From Bacteroidetes bacterium GWF2_38_335 (GTDB lineage: Bacteria; Bacteroidota; Bacteroidia; Bacteroidales; GWF2-38-335), in the NCBI GenBank assembly GCA_001769535.1, contig MEOH01000001.1, positions 264,040 to 307,925 on the forward strand: DNA of 43,886 nucleotides. Direction: 5' to 3'. Made by a program: the position numbers and the translations under genes. This document shows positions 24,253 to 33,909 of this stretch, piece after piece; the stretch's first letter is position 1; every line of letters starts with the position of its first letter. Under the pieces are notes generated by a model. The model saw nothing but the letters and a program-made list of their open reading frames with translations, searched no databases and was not told the origin of the DNA.

Positions 24253-24268
24253 GGTTTCTTAAGAAGCC
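24253..24268. promoter_or_regulatory. Near-perfect palindrome upstream of the HPRT-adenylate kinase gene
   Basis: GGTTTCTTAAGAAGCC is self-complementary except for one T:G pair. It lies 22 bases before the ATG at 24291, in the leader or at the promoter. It has no loop, so it looks more like a dimeric-protein site than a hairpin. The function is not known. Confidence 0.35.
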
Positions 24269-24290
24269 TAAAAACAAAACAACACAACAA

Positions 24291-25412
24291 ATGAAAAGAG
24301 TAAAGGTTTTAGACAAGGAATTTGAACTGTGTATACCCAGCGCTCAAATACAGGAAGCTGTTGAAAAAATGGCGAAAAAAATTGAGAAGGACATCATTGG
24401 AAAAGATGCAATTCTTCTTGTCATTCTCAATGGTTCTTTCATGTTTGCTGCAGATTTATATAGAAAAATATTTGTTGATTGTCAGATTTCTTTTGTGAAA
24501 CTTGCTTCTTACAGTGGCACAAAATCATCAGGAGAAGTAAAAAGTTTAATAGGACTAAACGAAAATCTTAAAGGTAAAACCGTTATAATCGTTGAAGATA
24601 TTGTCGATACCGGGATAACCATTGACAACATTATTAAACAGTTAAAAAAACAAGAGCCTGCCGATATTAAAATTGCCACTTTTTTATTCAAGCCCGACGC
24701 ATACGTCATGCATTATAAGCTTGATTATGTGGGAATTGAAATACCAAATGATTTTGTTGTAGGATACGGATTGGATTACGATGGTTATGGCAGAAATCTG
24801 GATGATATTTACACCTTGATCCAGAAAAAGAAAACTGAAAAACTAAATGTTGTTTTGTTTGGACCTCCAGGTGCCGGAAAAGGAACTCAGGCTAAAAGTC
24901 TGCTTACAGAATATGACCTTTTACATATTTCAACAGGTGATATTTTAAGAATGGAAATTGCTGATGAAACAGCCCTTGGAATTGAAGCTAAAAAAGTGAT
25001 TGAAAATGGCCAACTCGTTCCCGATAATATTGTTATTGGAATGATTGGTGCCCTTCTTGAGAAAAATACAGACGCAAACGGATTTATATTTGACGGATTT
25101 CCAAGGACCAGAGTCCAGGCGGAAGCTTTGGATAAATTGATGGAGGAAATGGGTTGGAATATTAACATTCTCATTACCTTAGATGTCCCTGACAATGAAG
25201 TTGTCAAAAGAATTCTGATCAGAGGAAAAAATTCAGGCAGAGCTGATGATCAAAATATTGATGTCATCGAAAACAGATTAAAAGTATATCATGAAATTAC
25301 TTCCCCGGTTATTGAATATTACAAGGCTCAAAAAAAATACAGGTCTATTAATGGTACAGGAGCAGTTGATGAAGTGTTTGAAAGAATTTGCGACGTTATA
25401 GATGAGTATTAA
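24291..25412 (+). CDS. Fused hypoxanthine phosphoribosyltransferase-adenylate kinase
   Basis: The 373-residue protein joins two purine enzymes. Residues 1-178 are an HPRT, converting hypoxanthine or guanine and PRPP to nucleotide. It has the substrate-proximal ILNGSFMFAADL, flexible-loop KLASYSGTKSSGEV and the PRPP motif VIIVEDIVDTGIT (98-110). Residues 184-373 are an adenylate kinase (ATP + AMP to 2 ADP) with Walker A GPPGAGKGTQ (191-200), STGDILR, the AMP-site FIFDGFPRTRVQAEAL, and a short LID at RGKNSGRADD (311-320) without zinc cysteines. The linker is only about 6 residues. Both parts appear intact. The gene is first in an operon, its end overlapping the GT9 gene by 11 bases. Confidence 0.95.
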   Translation: MKRVKVLDKEFELCIPSAQIQEAVEKMAKKIEKDIIGKDAILLVILNGSFMFAADLYRKIFVDCQISFVKLASYSGTKSSGEVKSLIGLNENLKGKTVIIVEDIVDTGITIDNIIKQLKKQEPADIKIATFLFKPDAYVMHYKLDYVGIEIPNDFVVGYGLDYDGYGRNLDDIYTLIQKKKTEKLNVVLFGPPGAGKGTQAKSLLTEYDLLHISTGDILRMEIADETALGIEAKKVIENGQLVPDNIVIGMIGALLEKNTDANGFIFDGFPRTRVQAEALDKLMEEMGWNINILITLDVPDNEVVKRILIRGKNSGRADDQNIDVIENRLKVYHEITSPVIEYYKAQKKYRSINGTGAVDEVFERICDVIDEY

Positions 25413-26433
25413 ACCTTCAAATATTATAATAAGCCGGACGGATAATATTGGTGATGTTGTATTATCCCTGCCAATGGCAGGTGTTTTAAAAAGCAGGTAT
25501 CCAAACTGCAAAATCACCTTTCTTGGCAAATCATATACCCGTTCTATTGTTGATATTTGCACACAGGTAGATGATTTTATTGCATGGGATGATATTAAAG
25601 ATCGCGATTTTCAAACCAATGTTGACTTTTTCAAGTCTTTGGACATAGACACTTTTATTCATGTTTTTCCAAACCCTGAGATAGCCCGAATTGCGGCAAA
25701 AGCTCGTATAAAAAACAGGATAGGGACAAGCAGAAGACTATATCATTTAACCACCTGTAATAAAAAGATTAATTTAAAAAGAAGGAATTCCAATCTGCAT
25801 GAATCCCAGTTAAATCTTAAATTACTTGAACCCCTGGGAATCAAAGCTGATTTTCCTTTATTAAAAATTCCGGAATATTATGGCCTTAAAAAACCTGGTG
25901 TCCCCGATCCTGAGTTTTCAGAATTGCTCAGCAAATCGCGAATCAATTTAATTATTCACCCCAGATCAATGGGTTCTGCACGTGAATGGGGATTAGAAAA
26001 TTTTGCAACGCTAATTCATTTTTTACCTGAAAACAAATATAAAATTTTTATTACAGGAACTAAGGAGGATGGAGAAAGCATGAAAGATTTCCTTTCGACT
26101 TACGAACAAAAAGTGATCGATCTTACAGGTAAAATGACATTGACACAACTGGTTTCCTTTATTAATGCCTGCGACGGACTTGTTGCTGCAAGCACTGGCC
26201 CCTTGCATATTTCAGCTGCTCTTGGTAAATTTACAATTGGATTATATGCTCCAATGCGGCCTATTCACCCTGGAAGATGGGCTCCGGTTGGCTATAATGC
26301 TGAATTTCTGGTAATCGACAAATCCTGTAACAAATGCAGAAAAACCAGTGATTGCGAATGCATAAGAAGCATCAGTCCGAATGATGTGCTGCAAAAACTC
26401 GAAAGAAATCTGAGTAACTTGTATAAAAGGTAA
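25402..26433 (+). CDS. Glycosyltransferase family 9 (heptosyltransferase-like)
   Basis: The 343-residue enzyme belongs to GT9, which transfers heptose or related sugars in lipopolysaccharide core synthesis on the cytoplasmic side of the inner membrane. The N-terminal acceptor domain begins with the family signature SRTDNIGDVVLSLP (11-24). The nucleotide-sugar domain carries HPRSMGSAREWG (186-197) and STGPLHISAALG (264-275). A C-terminal cysteine cluster, CNKCRKTSDCEC (C309, C312, C318, C320), also seen in some GT9 enzymes, may bind metal or form disulfides. It overlaps the end of the HPRT-adenylate kinase gene by 11 bases and ends 2 bases before the DAHP synthase gene. The actual sugar is unknown. 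Confidence 0.9.
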   Translation: MSIKPSNIIISRTDNIGDVVLSLPMAGVLKSRYPNCKITFLGKSYTRSIVDICTQVDDFIAWDDIKDRDFQTNVDFFKSLDIDTFIHVFPNPEIARIAAKARIKNRIGTSRRLYHLTTCNKKINLKRRNSNLHESQLNLKLLEPLGIKADFPLLKIPEYYGLKKPGVPDPEFSELLSKSRINLIIHPRSMGSAREWGLENFATLIHFLPENKYKIFITGTKEDGESMKDFLSTYEQKVIDLTGKMTLTQLVSFINACDGLVAASTGPLHISAALGKFTIGLYAPMRPIHPGRWAPVGYNAEFLVIDKSCNKCRKTSDCECIRSISPNDVLQKLERNLSNLYKR

Positions 26434-26435
26434 AA

Positions 26436-27545
26436 ATGGAGCAAAACCAGGAAAATAATATATTTGAATCGTGGTTTGGCAAAACTGTGAAAACACCTTT
26501 TATTATAAGTGGTCCCTGTAGTGCAGAAAGTCTTTCACAGCTCACAGAAACCGCAAGATTACTTGCAGCAACAAATAAAATTTCGGTATTCAGGGCAGGC
26601 ATCTGGAAACCAAGAACCCGTCCGGGAAGTTTTGAAGGTGCCGGAGAAAAAGGGCTTGGCTGGCTAAAAAAAGCCAAGGATGAAACAGGCTTCAGAACCA
26701 TTGTCGAAATTGCCCACCCCAAGCATATCGACCTATGCAATAAATATGACGTAGATATGTTCTGGATCGGTGCCCGTACAACATCAAACCCTTTCAGCAT
26801 ACAGGAACTTTGCGAAGCAATAAAAGGAACCGACAAACCGGTTTTTATAAAAAATCCGGTAAACCCTGATATAGAATTGTGGATAGGGGCTATTGAAAGA
26901 TTTAAAAACGCAGGAATTAGCAAAATTGCTGCTATACACCGGGGTTTTTACCCATTTGAAAAAACCATCTTTAGAAATATGCCCAAATGGGAAGTAGCCA
27001 TTGAGCTGAAAATCAGATTGCCACACCTTCCTGTATTATGCGATCCAAGCCACATTGCGGGAGACAGACAATTTTTGGCGGAAATTTCCCAAAAGGCGCT
27101 TGATTTGAATATGGACGGACTGATGATTGAAAGTCATCCATGCCCTGAAAAAGCTCACAGTGACGCCAATCAGCAGATTACTCCTCAAAACCTCAATAAA
27201 CTCATCGACAGTCTTGTTTTCAGAAAACCTGATAATGCTGCCGATGATTTTCATTCACTGCTGAACAAATACAGAGACCAAATCGACTCTCTTGATTTTC
27301 AACTTATTGATTTACTTTCCAAAAGAATGAATGTGGTCGAAAAAATTGGATTACTTAAAAAAGACAATGCCATCACCATTCTTCAGCTTAGAAGATGGCA
27401 GGATATTATCAAATCAAGAACAAAATATGGTTTGAAATTAGGGCTGAGCGAGGAACTTGTTGAAAAACTGCTTGGTTTTATTCATAAGGAATCAATTCAA
27501 AAGCAGACTGATATAATGAATGACAGGAAAAATCAGGAAAAATAA
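26436..27545 (+). CDS. Bifunctional DAHP synthase-chorismate mutase
   Basis: This 369-residue enzyme catalyses the first step of the shikimate pathway and the chorismate-to-prephenate step. Residues 1 to about 265 are a DAHP synthase of the KDO8P/AroF beta type: SGPCSAES (25-32), WKPRTRPGSFEG (57-68), GARTTSNP, IHRGF and CDPSHIAGDR. Residues from about 270 form an AroQ-type chorismate mutase: YRDQIDSLDFQLIDLLSKRM, ending with a helix near FIHKES. This order is common in Bacteroidota, where the mutase domain can also serve in feedback control. It is the last gene of the operon, and a terminator follows. No other aromatic genes are in the window. Confidence 0.94.
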   Translation: MEQNQENNIFESWFGKTVKTPFIISGPCSAESLSQLTETARLLAATNKISVFRAGIWKPRTRPGSFEGAGEKGLGWLKKAKDETGFRTIVEIAHPKHIDLCNKYDVDMFWIGARTTSNPFSIQELCEAIKGTDKPVFIKNPVNPDIELWIGAIERFKNAGISKIAAIHRGFYPFEKTIFRNMPKWEVAIELKIRLPHLPVLCDPSHIAGDRQFLAEISQKALDLNMDGLMIESHPCPEKAHSDANQQITPQNLNKLIDSLVFRKPDNAADDFHSLLNKYRDQIDSLDFQLIDLLSKRMNVVEKIGLLKKDNAITILQLRRWQDIIKSRTKYGLKLGLSEELVEKLLGFIHKESIQKQTDIMNDRKNQEK

Positions 27546-27554
27546 ATTTAAAAA

Positions 27555-27583
27555 AAAACCACCTTTCGGTGGTTTTTCTTTTT
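27555..27583. terminator. Bidirectional rho-independent terminator
   Basis: AAAACCACC (27555-27563) pairs with GGTGGTTTT (27568-27576) around TTTC. T-rich sequence follows on the plus strand and an A-run precedes it, so it can end both the DAHP synthase operon and the converging GTPase gene. Confidence 0.88.
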
Positions 27584-27596
27584 ATAAGTAAATGCA

Positions 27597-28937
27597 TTAT
27601 TTTTTTACATACTTGGCAATGAATTCTTTAATAGGACCAGCCAAAGTCGGAGTTCCGATTTCCTGTAAATCATAACCAACTTTCACACATGGCTTGTTGA
27701 TTTTGATAATACGGTTAATGTCAAACGGAGTTCCAATAACAACAACATCACATGGGGTATTGTTGATGGTTTTTTCAAGGTCGGCTTTTTGTTCATCACC
27801 GTATCCCATTGCTGGAAGTAAAGTTCCAATGTTTGGATAGATTTTGAAAGTTTCAGCAAGTTTACCAACTGCATATGGTCTTGGGTCAACAAGTTCGCCT
27901 GCGCCACATTTCTGGGCTGCAACGGTACCTGCACCAATTTTCATATGACCGTGAGTCAAAGTTGGTCCGTCTTCAACAACCAAACATTTTTTTCCTCTTA
28001 CCAATTCTGGTTTATCAATTGTCAGTGGAGATGCGCCATCAACAACCAAAGCATTTGGATTAACTTTTGCAATGTTTTGTCTAACAGTCAGAATGTTTTC
28101 AGGGCTAGCTGAATCCATTTTGTTGATAACAACAACATCAGCCATTCTCAATGTAGCTTCACCAGGGTAGAAATTAAGTTCATGACCAGGTCTGTGAGGA
28201 TCCACAACAGTGATCAGCATATCTGATTTGTAGAAGGGGAAGTCATTATTTCCACCATCCCAAAGAATTACATCACAACCTTTAGGATCATTTTCAGCAG
28301 CCCTTAAAATTGCTTCATAATCAACACCGGCATAAATCACATTTCCACGTGATACATGAGGTTCGTATTCTTCCATTTCTTCAATGGTACATTTGTGTTT
28401 TGCAAGATCTTCGATGGTAGCAAAACGCTGAACTTTTTGCTCATTAAGATCACCATAAGGCATCGGGTGACGAATTGCAACAACTTTAAGACCAGCTTCC
28501 ATAAGAAGTTCAATAACCCTTCTTGAAGTCTGTGATTTACCGCAACCTGTCCTGATAGCTCCAACAGCAATAACAGGTTTAGTGCTCTTTACCTGAGTGT
28601 CTTTTGCACCAAGTAGAATAAAGTTAGCACCTGCAGTATTAACAATTGCAGATTTACCCATAACCTGCTGATAGGTAACATCACTATAAGCAAACACACA
28701 ATCATCAACTTTCATATCTTTGATCAGTCTTTCAAGTTCTGCTTCAGCGAAAATGGGAATTCCATCAGGATACAATTCACCAGCCAGTTCTTTCGGATAT
28801 TTCCTGCCATCAATGTCAGGAATCTGAGCAGCAGTAAATGCAACAACATTATAGTTTGCATTGTCCCTGTAATAAGTGTTGAAATTGTGGAAATCTCTTC
28901 CGGCAGCTCCAATTATTAAAACGTTTTTTCGTGCCAT
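27597..28937 (-). CDS. COG2403/cyclic 2,3-diphosphoglycerate synthetase-like GTPase
   Basis: The 446-residue cytoplasmic protein matches the family that includes archaeal cyclic 2,3-diphosphoglycerate synthetase and predicted GTPases (COG2403). An N-terminal Rossmann-like domain (VLIIGAAGRDFHNFN) precedes a P-loop GAIRTGCGKS (126-135), the acidic WDGGNNDFPFY (226-236), the DPHRPGHE segment (246-253) and an NKMD guanine-type motif (272-275). The bacterial role is not established, because most bacteria are not known to use cyclic DPG. It has a strong GGAG-type site 7-8 bases before the ATG and a near-consensus promoter, suggesting high expression. It is transcribed alone. Confidence 0.82.
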   Translation of the reverse strand: MARKNVLIIGAAGRDFHNFNTYYRDNANYNVVAFTAAQIPDIDGRKYPKELAGELYPDGIPIFAEAELERLIKDMKVDDCVFAYSDVTYQQVMGKSAIVNTAGANFILLGAKDTQVKSTKPVIAVGAIRTGCGKSQTSRRVIELLMEAGLKVVAIRHPMPYGDLNEQKVQRFATIEDLAKHKCTIEEMEEYEPHVSRGNVIYAGVDYEAILRAAENDPKGCDVILWDGGNNDFPFYKSDMLITVVDPHRPGHELNFYPGEATLRMADVVVINKMDSASPENILTVRQNIAKVNPNALVVDGASPLTIDKPELVRGKKCLVVEDGPTLTHGHMKIGAGTVAAQKCGAGELVDPRPYAVGKLAETFKIYPNIGTLLPAMGYGDEQKADLEKTINNTPCDVVVIGTPFDINRIIKINKPCVKVGYDLQEIGTPTLAGPIKEFIAKYVKK

Positions 28938-28985
28938 AAATACTCCTTTTTTTTATATTAATTAATTATATACTTTGAAGTTATG

Positions 28986-29014
28986 CAAAGATAATTTTTT
29001 AAGTTCAAACCAAA
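28986..29014 (-). promoter_or_regulatory. Promoter of the COG2403 GTPase gene
   Basis: On the minus strand TTTG (complement of 29011-29014) is followed after 17 bases by TATCTTTG (complement of 28986-28993), a perfect -7 box. It lies about 49 bases before the ATG. The leader also carries AGGAG just upstream of the ATG. Confidence 0.62.
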
Positions 29015-29176
29015 ATATTTGACAATTTTTTGTTATTAACCGCTCTATCACAGACGGGACATGCAATTCCCAACAAATATCTCTATTTTTTGCCTTTTTA
29101 CTGTGCGTTCAGCAATATGTTAAGAAACAGTTTTTCAAGATTATGATATATTTTTTCGCAAACATCCTGCCTTTTT

Positions 29177-29206
29177 TTTGATTATCCCGTATAATAAATA
29201 TCTTTA
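29177..29206 (+). promoter_or_regulatory. Promoter of the DUF479 gene
   Basis: TTTG (29177-29180) is followed after 18 bases by TATCTTTA (29199-29206), one mismatch from TAnnTTTG. It sits 18 bases before the ATG at 29225. Confidence 0.55.
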
Positions 29207-29224
29207 TGCAAACATTTTGGTAAA

Positions 29225-29827
29225 ATGAATTATCTGGCACATTTATATCTTTCAGGTGATAATGACGAAGTTCAGCTGGGAAATTTCATAGGTGATTCTG
29301 TGAAAGGCTGCAACTTTGAAAGGTTTCCTGATATGATGCGGAAAGGAATTATCCTTCACCGGCAGATTGATTCCTTTACCGACAATCATAAATTGTATCG
29401 TGTAAGCAGCAACAGGTTCAAATCACATTACCATAAGCACTCGGGTGTTATTACTGATATACTTTATGATCATTTTCTTTCCAAAAACTGGCATTTATAC
29501 TCAGAGATTCCGGTTGAAAGCTATATCAGAAATATCTATGTTCTTGCTGTTTATTATCACAATATTCTTCCTGAAAGGGTAAAAAAGTTTCTCCCGTTCA
29601 TGATAACAAAAAACTGGCTTGGCACTTACTCGACACTTGAGGGAATTGAAAGCATTTTCGAAAGGATGTCAAAACGCACTTCCCTTCCTGCTGAATATGA
29701 GTTTGCTATGAGGATAATAAATGAAAAGTATGATGATTTAAATGAAGAGTTTATTATCTTTTTCGATGATTTGATATCTTTTGTCAACGATAAGTTTGAT
29801 TTAGGCATAAAAAAAAGGGGGATGTAA
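29225..29827 (+). CDS. DUF479/AcpH-type ACP phosphodiesterase family protein
   Basis: The 200-residue protein matches the DUF479 family, which includes E. coli acyl-carrier-protein phosphodiesterase AcpH, an enzyme that removes 4'-phosphopantetheine from ACP. Landmarks are the opening NYLAHLYLSG, GNFIGDSVKG (19-28), GIILHRQIDSFTDNH and ITDILYDHFLSKNW. These hold the metal-binding His/Asp residues of the HD-like fold. Length matches AcpH. Family members outside enterobacteria are not well tested, so activity on ACP is likely rather than certain. The last codons overlap the terminator stem. It is a single-gene unit. Confidence 0.88.
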   Translation: MNYLAHLYLSGDNDEVQLGNFIGDSVKGCNFERFPDMMRKGIILHRQIDSFTDNHKLYRVSSNRFKSHYHKHSGVITDILYDHFLSKNWHLYSEIPVESYIRNIYVLAVYYHNILPERVKKFLPFMITKNWLGTYSTLEGIESIFERMSKRTSLPAEYEFAMRIINEKYDDLNEEFIIFFDDLISFVNDKFDLGIKKRGM

Positions 29828-29848
29828 ATTCCCCCTTTTTTATTTTTA
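29811..29848. terminator. Bidirectional terminator overlapping a stop codon
   Basis: GGGGGA (29817-29822) pairs with TTCCCC/C (29830-29835) around a 7-base loop. Flanking A6 and T6 runs extend the stem to 29811-29841. The left arm is the last codons of the DUF479 gene, and the stop TAA (29825-29827) lies in the loop. On the minus strand it ends the C25 protease transcript. Confidence 0.85.
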
Positions 29849-29860
29849 ATCAGGCAAAAA

Positions 29861-32800
29861 TTACTCAACCACAATTCTCGTCGTATATTTTTTATTGGTT
29901 GAATATATCTCAATAAAGTACATTCCGTTTTCAAAGCTACCCAGATCAATCTGTGTGAAATCTCCTGAAACTTTCACAGTTTTAACTGCTTTTCCAAGCA
30001 CATCAAGAATTACTATTCTGTCTGCTGCCAATCCGTTTAACCTTACATTAATTAAACCATCGGTGGGATTTGGGTACACAGTATATGAACCTGTTTTAAC
30101 TTCAGTAATGTCACTTGTGAAAGTAATAGTAACGTTTCCGTTTACAGAACATCCATTAGCATCTGTAACAGTAACATTATAAATACCTGAACACAATCCG
30201 GTAGCCGGATTTGTTATCTGTCCATTACTCCACAAATAAGAGTAGGCAACTGTTCCACCTGTTACGTTAGCTGTTGCCTGACCATCACAAGCGCCTGAAG
30301 ATGATTCGTTTACAGGGGTAATTGTTGGTATGGCAAGTACTGTAGGCTGGGTAACTGTAACTGATGAATTATATTTACAGTTATGAGAATCAGTAACAGT
30401 AATATTATATGTGCCTGCAGTTAATCCGGTAACTGATGCAGTTGATCCACCGCCAGTCCAGCTGTAAGTATAAGGCGAAGTTCCGCCTGTAGCAGTAACT
30501 GTTGCGGTACCTGTGTTTCCACCATAACAAAGAACATTGGTAGAACTAACAGATCCTGTGGGACTGGCATATACGGTAATATAATTTGTATTTGTTTTTG
30601 TATTTGAGCCAGCTGAATTAGTTGCTGTCAGTGCAATAGTATAAGTACCCGGAGTATTAAACACAACAGTTGGGTTTTGAGTTGTGGAGTTGGTTGCTCC
30701 TCCTCCAAAATTCCATGACCATGAAGTCGGACTATTGGTACTGTTATCAGTAAAGGTAATTGAACCTCCTGAACATACAGTAGTTGCTGATGCTGAAAAG
30801 TTAGCAACCGGAGCAACAGCTGCGCCCATTACATTCAATGTATAATCTTCAACCTCACCATAGGTAGTTGTTCCAGAGGATGTAAGGGTTTCGTTATAAC
30901 CTAATCTGACGCGTAAGCGAGCTTCACCAATAGTTGCACTAACCGGAGGAGTAATTGTTCCTGTACCAACTCCTGTTGGGCTTGTACCTGCAGCGTATGA
31001 TATTGTAAATGTTTCTCCTGCATCATCGAAATCGCCGTCAATGTTCCAGTCGGCCCATGCAGCCATAACATCACCATTATAATGTAACGCATTAGTTATA
31101 GTGATTGGATATCCTGTACCGGGTGTAACATTTGCTGAAATTGCAGTATAATCACCATATCCTGTGCATGCTGAGGCATTATCTATTGTTCCAATTACAA
31201 CTCTTGAAATGTATTCATCGCATCCACCTGTAGCATCTGGGTATTCTGGGGCAGTTACAGTAATATAACTTGTTTTTGTTTCGGTATCTGAACCAAAACT
31301 GTTTGTTGCTACAAGAGTTACTGTATATGTACCGGGAGTATTATAGACAATCCCTGTTGGGTTTTGTGTTGTTGATGTACCCGGAGTACCGCCGTCAAAT
31401 GTCCATGCCCATGAATTTGGCAGGTTTGTTGAAAGATCGGTAAAGTTAATTGAAGAGCCTGGAGTAACAGAGGTTGCACTTGCTGAAAAATTAGCAACCG
31501 GAGGAGTAGTTATTGCATTAACAGTAATATAATTGTTTTTTGTTTCGGTATCATTACCGGCAGTATTTGCACAATATAATGATACTGTGTATACACCGGG
31601 GGTATTATAAACAACTGCAGGATTCTGAAGAGTTGAAGTGTTCGGTGTTCCGCCTGTTAAAGTCCAGTTCCATGTGGATGGGTAATTTGTTGAAAGATCA
31701 GTAAAGGTGACCGTTGCACCAGCAGTAACTGTGGTTGCACTTGCAGAGAAATTACAAACCGGAGGTTCGGCAACAGCAATCACATGATCGGCAGAGTAAG
31801 TTGCAAGGTTAAAACCGGTTACTGTCAATTTAATGGTTCCGCTAAGTGAGTGGGCAATTGTAACGTTCCCTGAAGCATCAGTCAAAGCTGAAAATGGTTG
31901 TGGGTCTCCTGCTTTGTAAAGAGAAACAAGTGCGTTTTGGAATGGTGCTCCATCAACCTGAATCTGAGTTGTATAAGAACCTGGTGTAACTGAAGGGTTA
32001 GTAATTGTAATAGCCTTGGGAGCCATTGTCCTGCACTGCAAATTTGGATCACCAAAAACAGTCCATGTTTTATAGGTATCCCAGTCATCTGTTGCTGTTG
32101 ATTCAGCAATCATTAATGCAGCTGCATTAAATGTGATTGAACCGTAAGTAGTTTTTCCATAAGTGGTATTTGTTCCGTTACCTGCCCCGGTTGTATAACT
32201 GAATCCCTGTGTCAGAATATCGTTTGCATAATCCTGACCTCTCATAGGAGGAGTCCATGGTTGGTTGATGGTCGCCATCCAGGTTGCAACTGCTCCGCCG
32301 CCACTTCTTCTCAATAATGCTTCTGCGAGACAATCAGTACCGGTATGGAATTCGCCCACAACACAGGCAACTGAAAACACATAAGGAAGTTTACTACCAT
32401 TGGTTGCAGCATTTGCATTGGTTACTGCATAATTACTTGTAACCCATACATCATGCCCTCCATGGCCACAATAATTAATCACACTTAGCCCGGCATTGAT
32501 TGCATTAGAAACAGTAGTTGTAGCAACACTTGCTCCATAAGCTTCAGTTACTGAAGTCCATGAGAACGGAATTAATCTTTCTTCCTTAATATTATCAATG
32601 TGGGTATAGTCTATTTCACCGTCATCGCCGATGCCCGATCCTTCATCCGACCCAATTCCAAGACCCATTGAATACCATGTTCCGCCAATTTCGGGAGTTT
32701 TTTCATAATTTATAGATTTGTCAGCCTGAACTGTTACATGGTTTGTAGATGATGCTGAAAAACGACCAATAATTATATCATGGTAATTATCCCCACCAAC

Positions 32801-33763
32801 AACACAACCAAGCATGGGATCAGTTGGAGCACTTGCCGAAGTTCCCAGATCAGATTTAATATCAGCCCAGTCACCAACCAATAGTACATAAAGTAAGTTG
32901 GTATTTGCAGTGTATGCAGTTTGAATATTAGTTTTAACATTTGTACCTGTTGCAACCTGAAGTTCAGTAACCTTAATACCTTTTTGCTTTTTCCAGGTAA
33001 TCCACGGTTGAATTACAGTTGCATCTCTCGAAGTATAAATCACCAACATTTCACCATGATCACCAACTTCCTGAGTCCAACGATATGGATTTTTGTTATA
33101 GTTCACAAACATCGATTCGTATACAGATTTCATTTCTGCCGCAATTGAAGTGCTTTCATTTGCAATTGGATTTACTGGTGCCTCTCCATTTTCAACAACT
33201 CTTAAAGTCATACTGGTATAAACCCTTAACTTTTTCTGAACGGGATTGTATTGAAAAGGATACACATGAATATTTTCACCTCTGACATCTCTCATAATAT
33301 AAGGCTCAGAACCAATAAATAAGTCATGAGGATACCAGGCATCAACAATTGAAGCCGGGTCAATTACATAAGGAATGGTAGAAGGATCCTGATTTCTGTA
33401 AATAGTTCCCCTCGAAGGAAGAAGAGGTTTTTCCAAATCAATATCCACATAGGAAAAATCAACTACCTCAATGGTAACATTTTTATCCGGAGATAATTGA
33501 ACTGAGGCATTAAGAAATGGCAATTCAGCCCATCCGGCTTTTACAGTCTTAACCGACCCCGGAAACTTGATTGCGGTAAATGTTTGTCCATTCTTTACCA
33601 CATCATACACGCCATAATCTTCAATTGAAAAATTAAGAGTAAACATGTCACCCCTGTTTTGCTGGAATGATACTTCATATCCTTTGTCATTTGCAATTGA
33701 TTGTAAACCAATAAAAACAAAGGATACTAAGAATAAGAATAAAGATGTAATTTTTGAGTTCAT
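29861..33763 (-). CDS. Gingipain-like C25 cysteine protease with PKD, GEVED and T9SS sorting domains
   Basis: The 1300-residue exported protease has a signal peptide, a propeptide (about 26-220), and a peptidase C25 domain (about 235-580). The catalytic His is in YCGHGGH (H434) and the Cys in SVACVVGEF (C467), the same spacing as gingipains. Then come a small beta domain (about 585-665), PKD repeats at about 667-750 and 755-838, a GEVED-type domain (about 845-977, [10 protein letters not shown]), a third PKD (about 985-1066) and SprB-like repeats (about 1070-1210). The T9SS type A sorting domain from about 1220 ([11 protein letters not shown]...) ends in YTTRIVVE. It should be secreted and anchored by the type IX system. 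It is transcribed alone and likely degrades external protein. Confidence 0.95.
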   Translation of the reverse strand: MNSKITSLFLFLVSFVFIGLQSIANDKGYEVSFQQNRGDMFTLNFSIEDYGVYDVVKNGQTFTAIKFPGSVKTVKAGWAELPFLNASVQLSPDKNVTIEVVDFSYVDIDLEKPLLPSRGTIYRNQDPSTIPYVIDPASIVDAWYPHDLFIGSEPYIMRDVRGENIHVYPFQYNPVQKKLRVYTSMTLRVVENGEAPVNPIANESTSIAAEMKSVYESMFVNYNKNPYRWTQEVGDHGEMLVIYTSRDATVIQPWITWKKQKGIKVTELQVATGTNVKTNIQTAYTANTNLLYVLLVGDWADIKSDLGTSASAPTDPMLGCVVGGDNYHDIIIGRFSASSTNHVTVQADKSINYEKTPEIGGTWYSMGLGIGSDEGSGIGDDGEIDYTHIDNIKEERLIPFSWTSVTEAYGASVATTTVSNAINAGLSVINYCGHGGHDVWVTSNYAVTNANAATNGSKLPYVFSVACVVGEFHTGTDCLAEALLRRSGGGAVATWMATINQPWTPPMRGQDYANDILTQGFSYTTGAGNGTNTTYGKTTYGSITFNAAALMIAESTATDDWDTYKTWTVFGDPNLQCRTMAPKAITITNPSVTPGSYTTQIQVDGAPFQNALVSLYKAGDPQPFSALTDASGNVTIAHSLSGTIKLTVTGFNLATYSADHVIAVAEPPVCNFSASATTVTAGATVTFTDLSTNYPSTWNWTLTGGTPNTSTLQNPAVVYNTPGVYTVSLYCANTAGNDTETKNNYITVNAITTPPVANFSASATSVTPGSSINFTDLSTNLPNSWAWTFDGGTPGTSTTQNPTGIVYNTPGTYTVTLVATNSFGSDTETKTSYITVTAPEYPDATGGCDEYISRVVIGTIDNASACTGYGDYTAISANVTPGTGYPITITNALHYNGDVMAAWADWNIDGDFDDAGETFTISYAAGTSPTGVGTGTITPPVSATIGEARLRVRLGYNETLTSSGTTTYGEVEDYTLNVMGAAVAPVANFSASATTVCSGGSITFTDNSTNSPTSWSWNFGGGATNSTTQNPTVVFNTPGTYTIALTATNSAGSNTKTNTNYITVYASPTGSVSSTNVLCYGGNTGTATVTATGGTSPYTYSWTGGGSTASVTGLTAGTYNITVTDSHNCKYNSSVTVTQPTVLAIPTITPVNESSSGACDGQATANVTGGTVAYSYLWSNGQITNPATGLCSGIYNVTVTDANGCSVNGNVTITFTSDITEVKTGSYTVYPNPTDGLINVRLNGLAADRIVILDVLGKAVKTVKVSGDFTQIDLGSFENGMYFIEIYSTNKKYTTRIVVE
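30566..31765 (-). repeat. Repeated PKD-domain DNA in the C25 protease gene
   Basis: The three PKD modules (about 31514-31765, 31250-31501 and 30566-30811) share near-identical blocks. For example, the strand encoding the repeated ASAT motif recurs near 30783, 31473 and 31734. They encode the common motifs [22 protein letters not shown] and YITV. Recombination between them could delete or add modules. Confidence 0.8.
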
Positions 33764-33909
33764 AAGTCAAGTGTTAAAATTAATTCTGAATATAAAAATA
33801 AGACTTTACTATCAGGAAAGCTATAGGTAGTAACCCCTACGGATAATAATTAATTTCTTCCGAAGAATAATAGTTATTTATTAATTATTTAAATATCTGC
33901 TATTTAAAA

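Noticed and set aside
30566-31765. CRISPR-like repetition
   Set aside because: The repeats are long, in frame and encode PKD domains; there are no short identical repeats with unique spacers.
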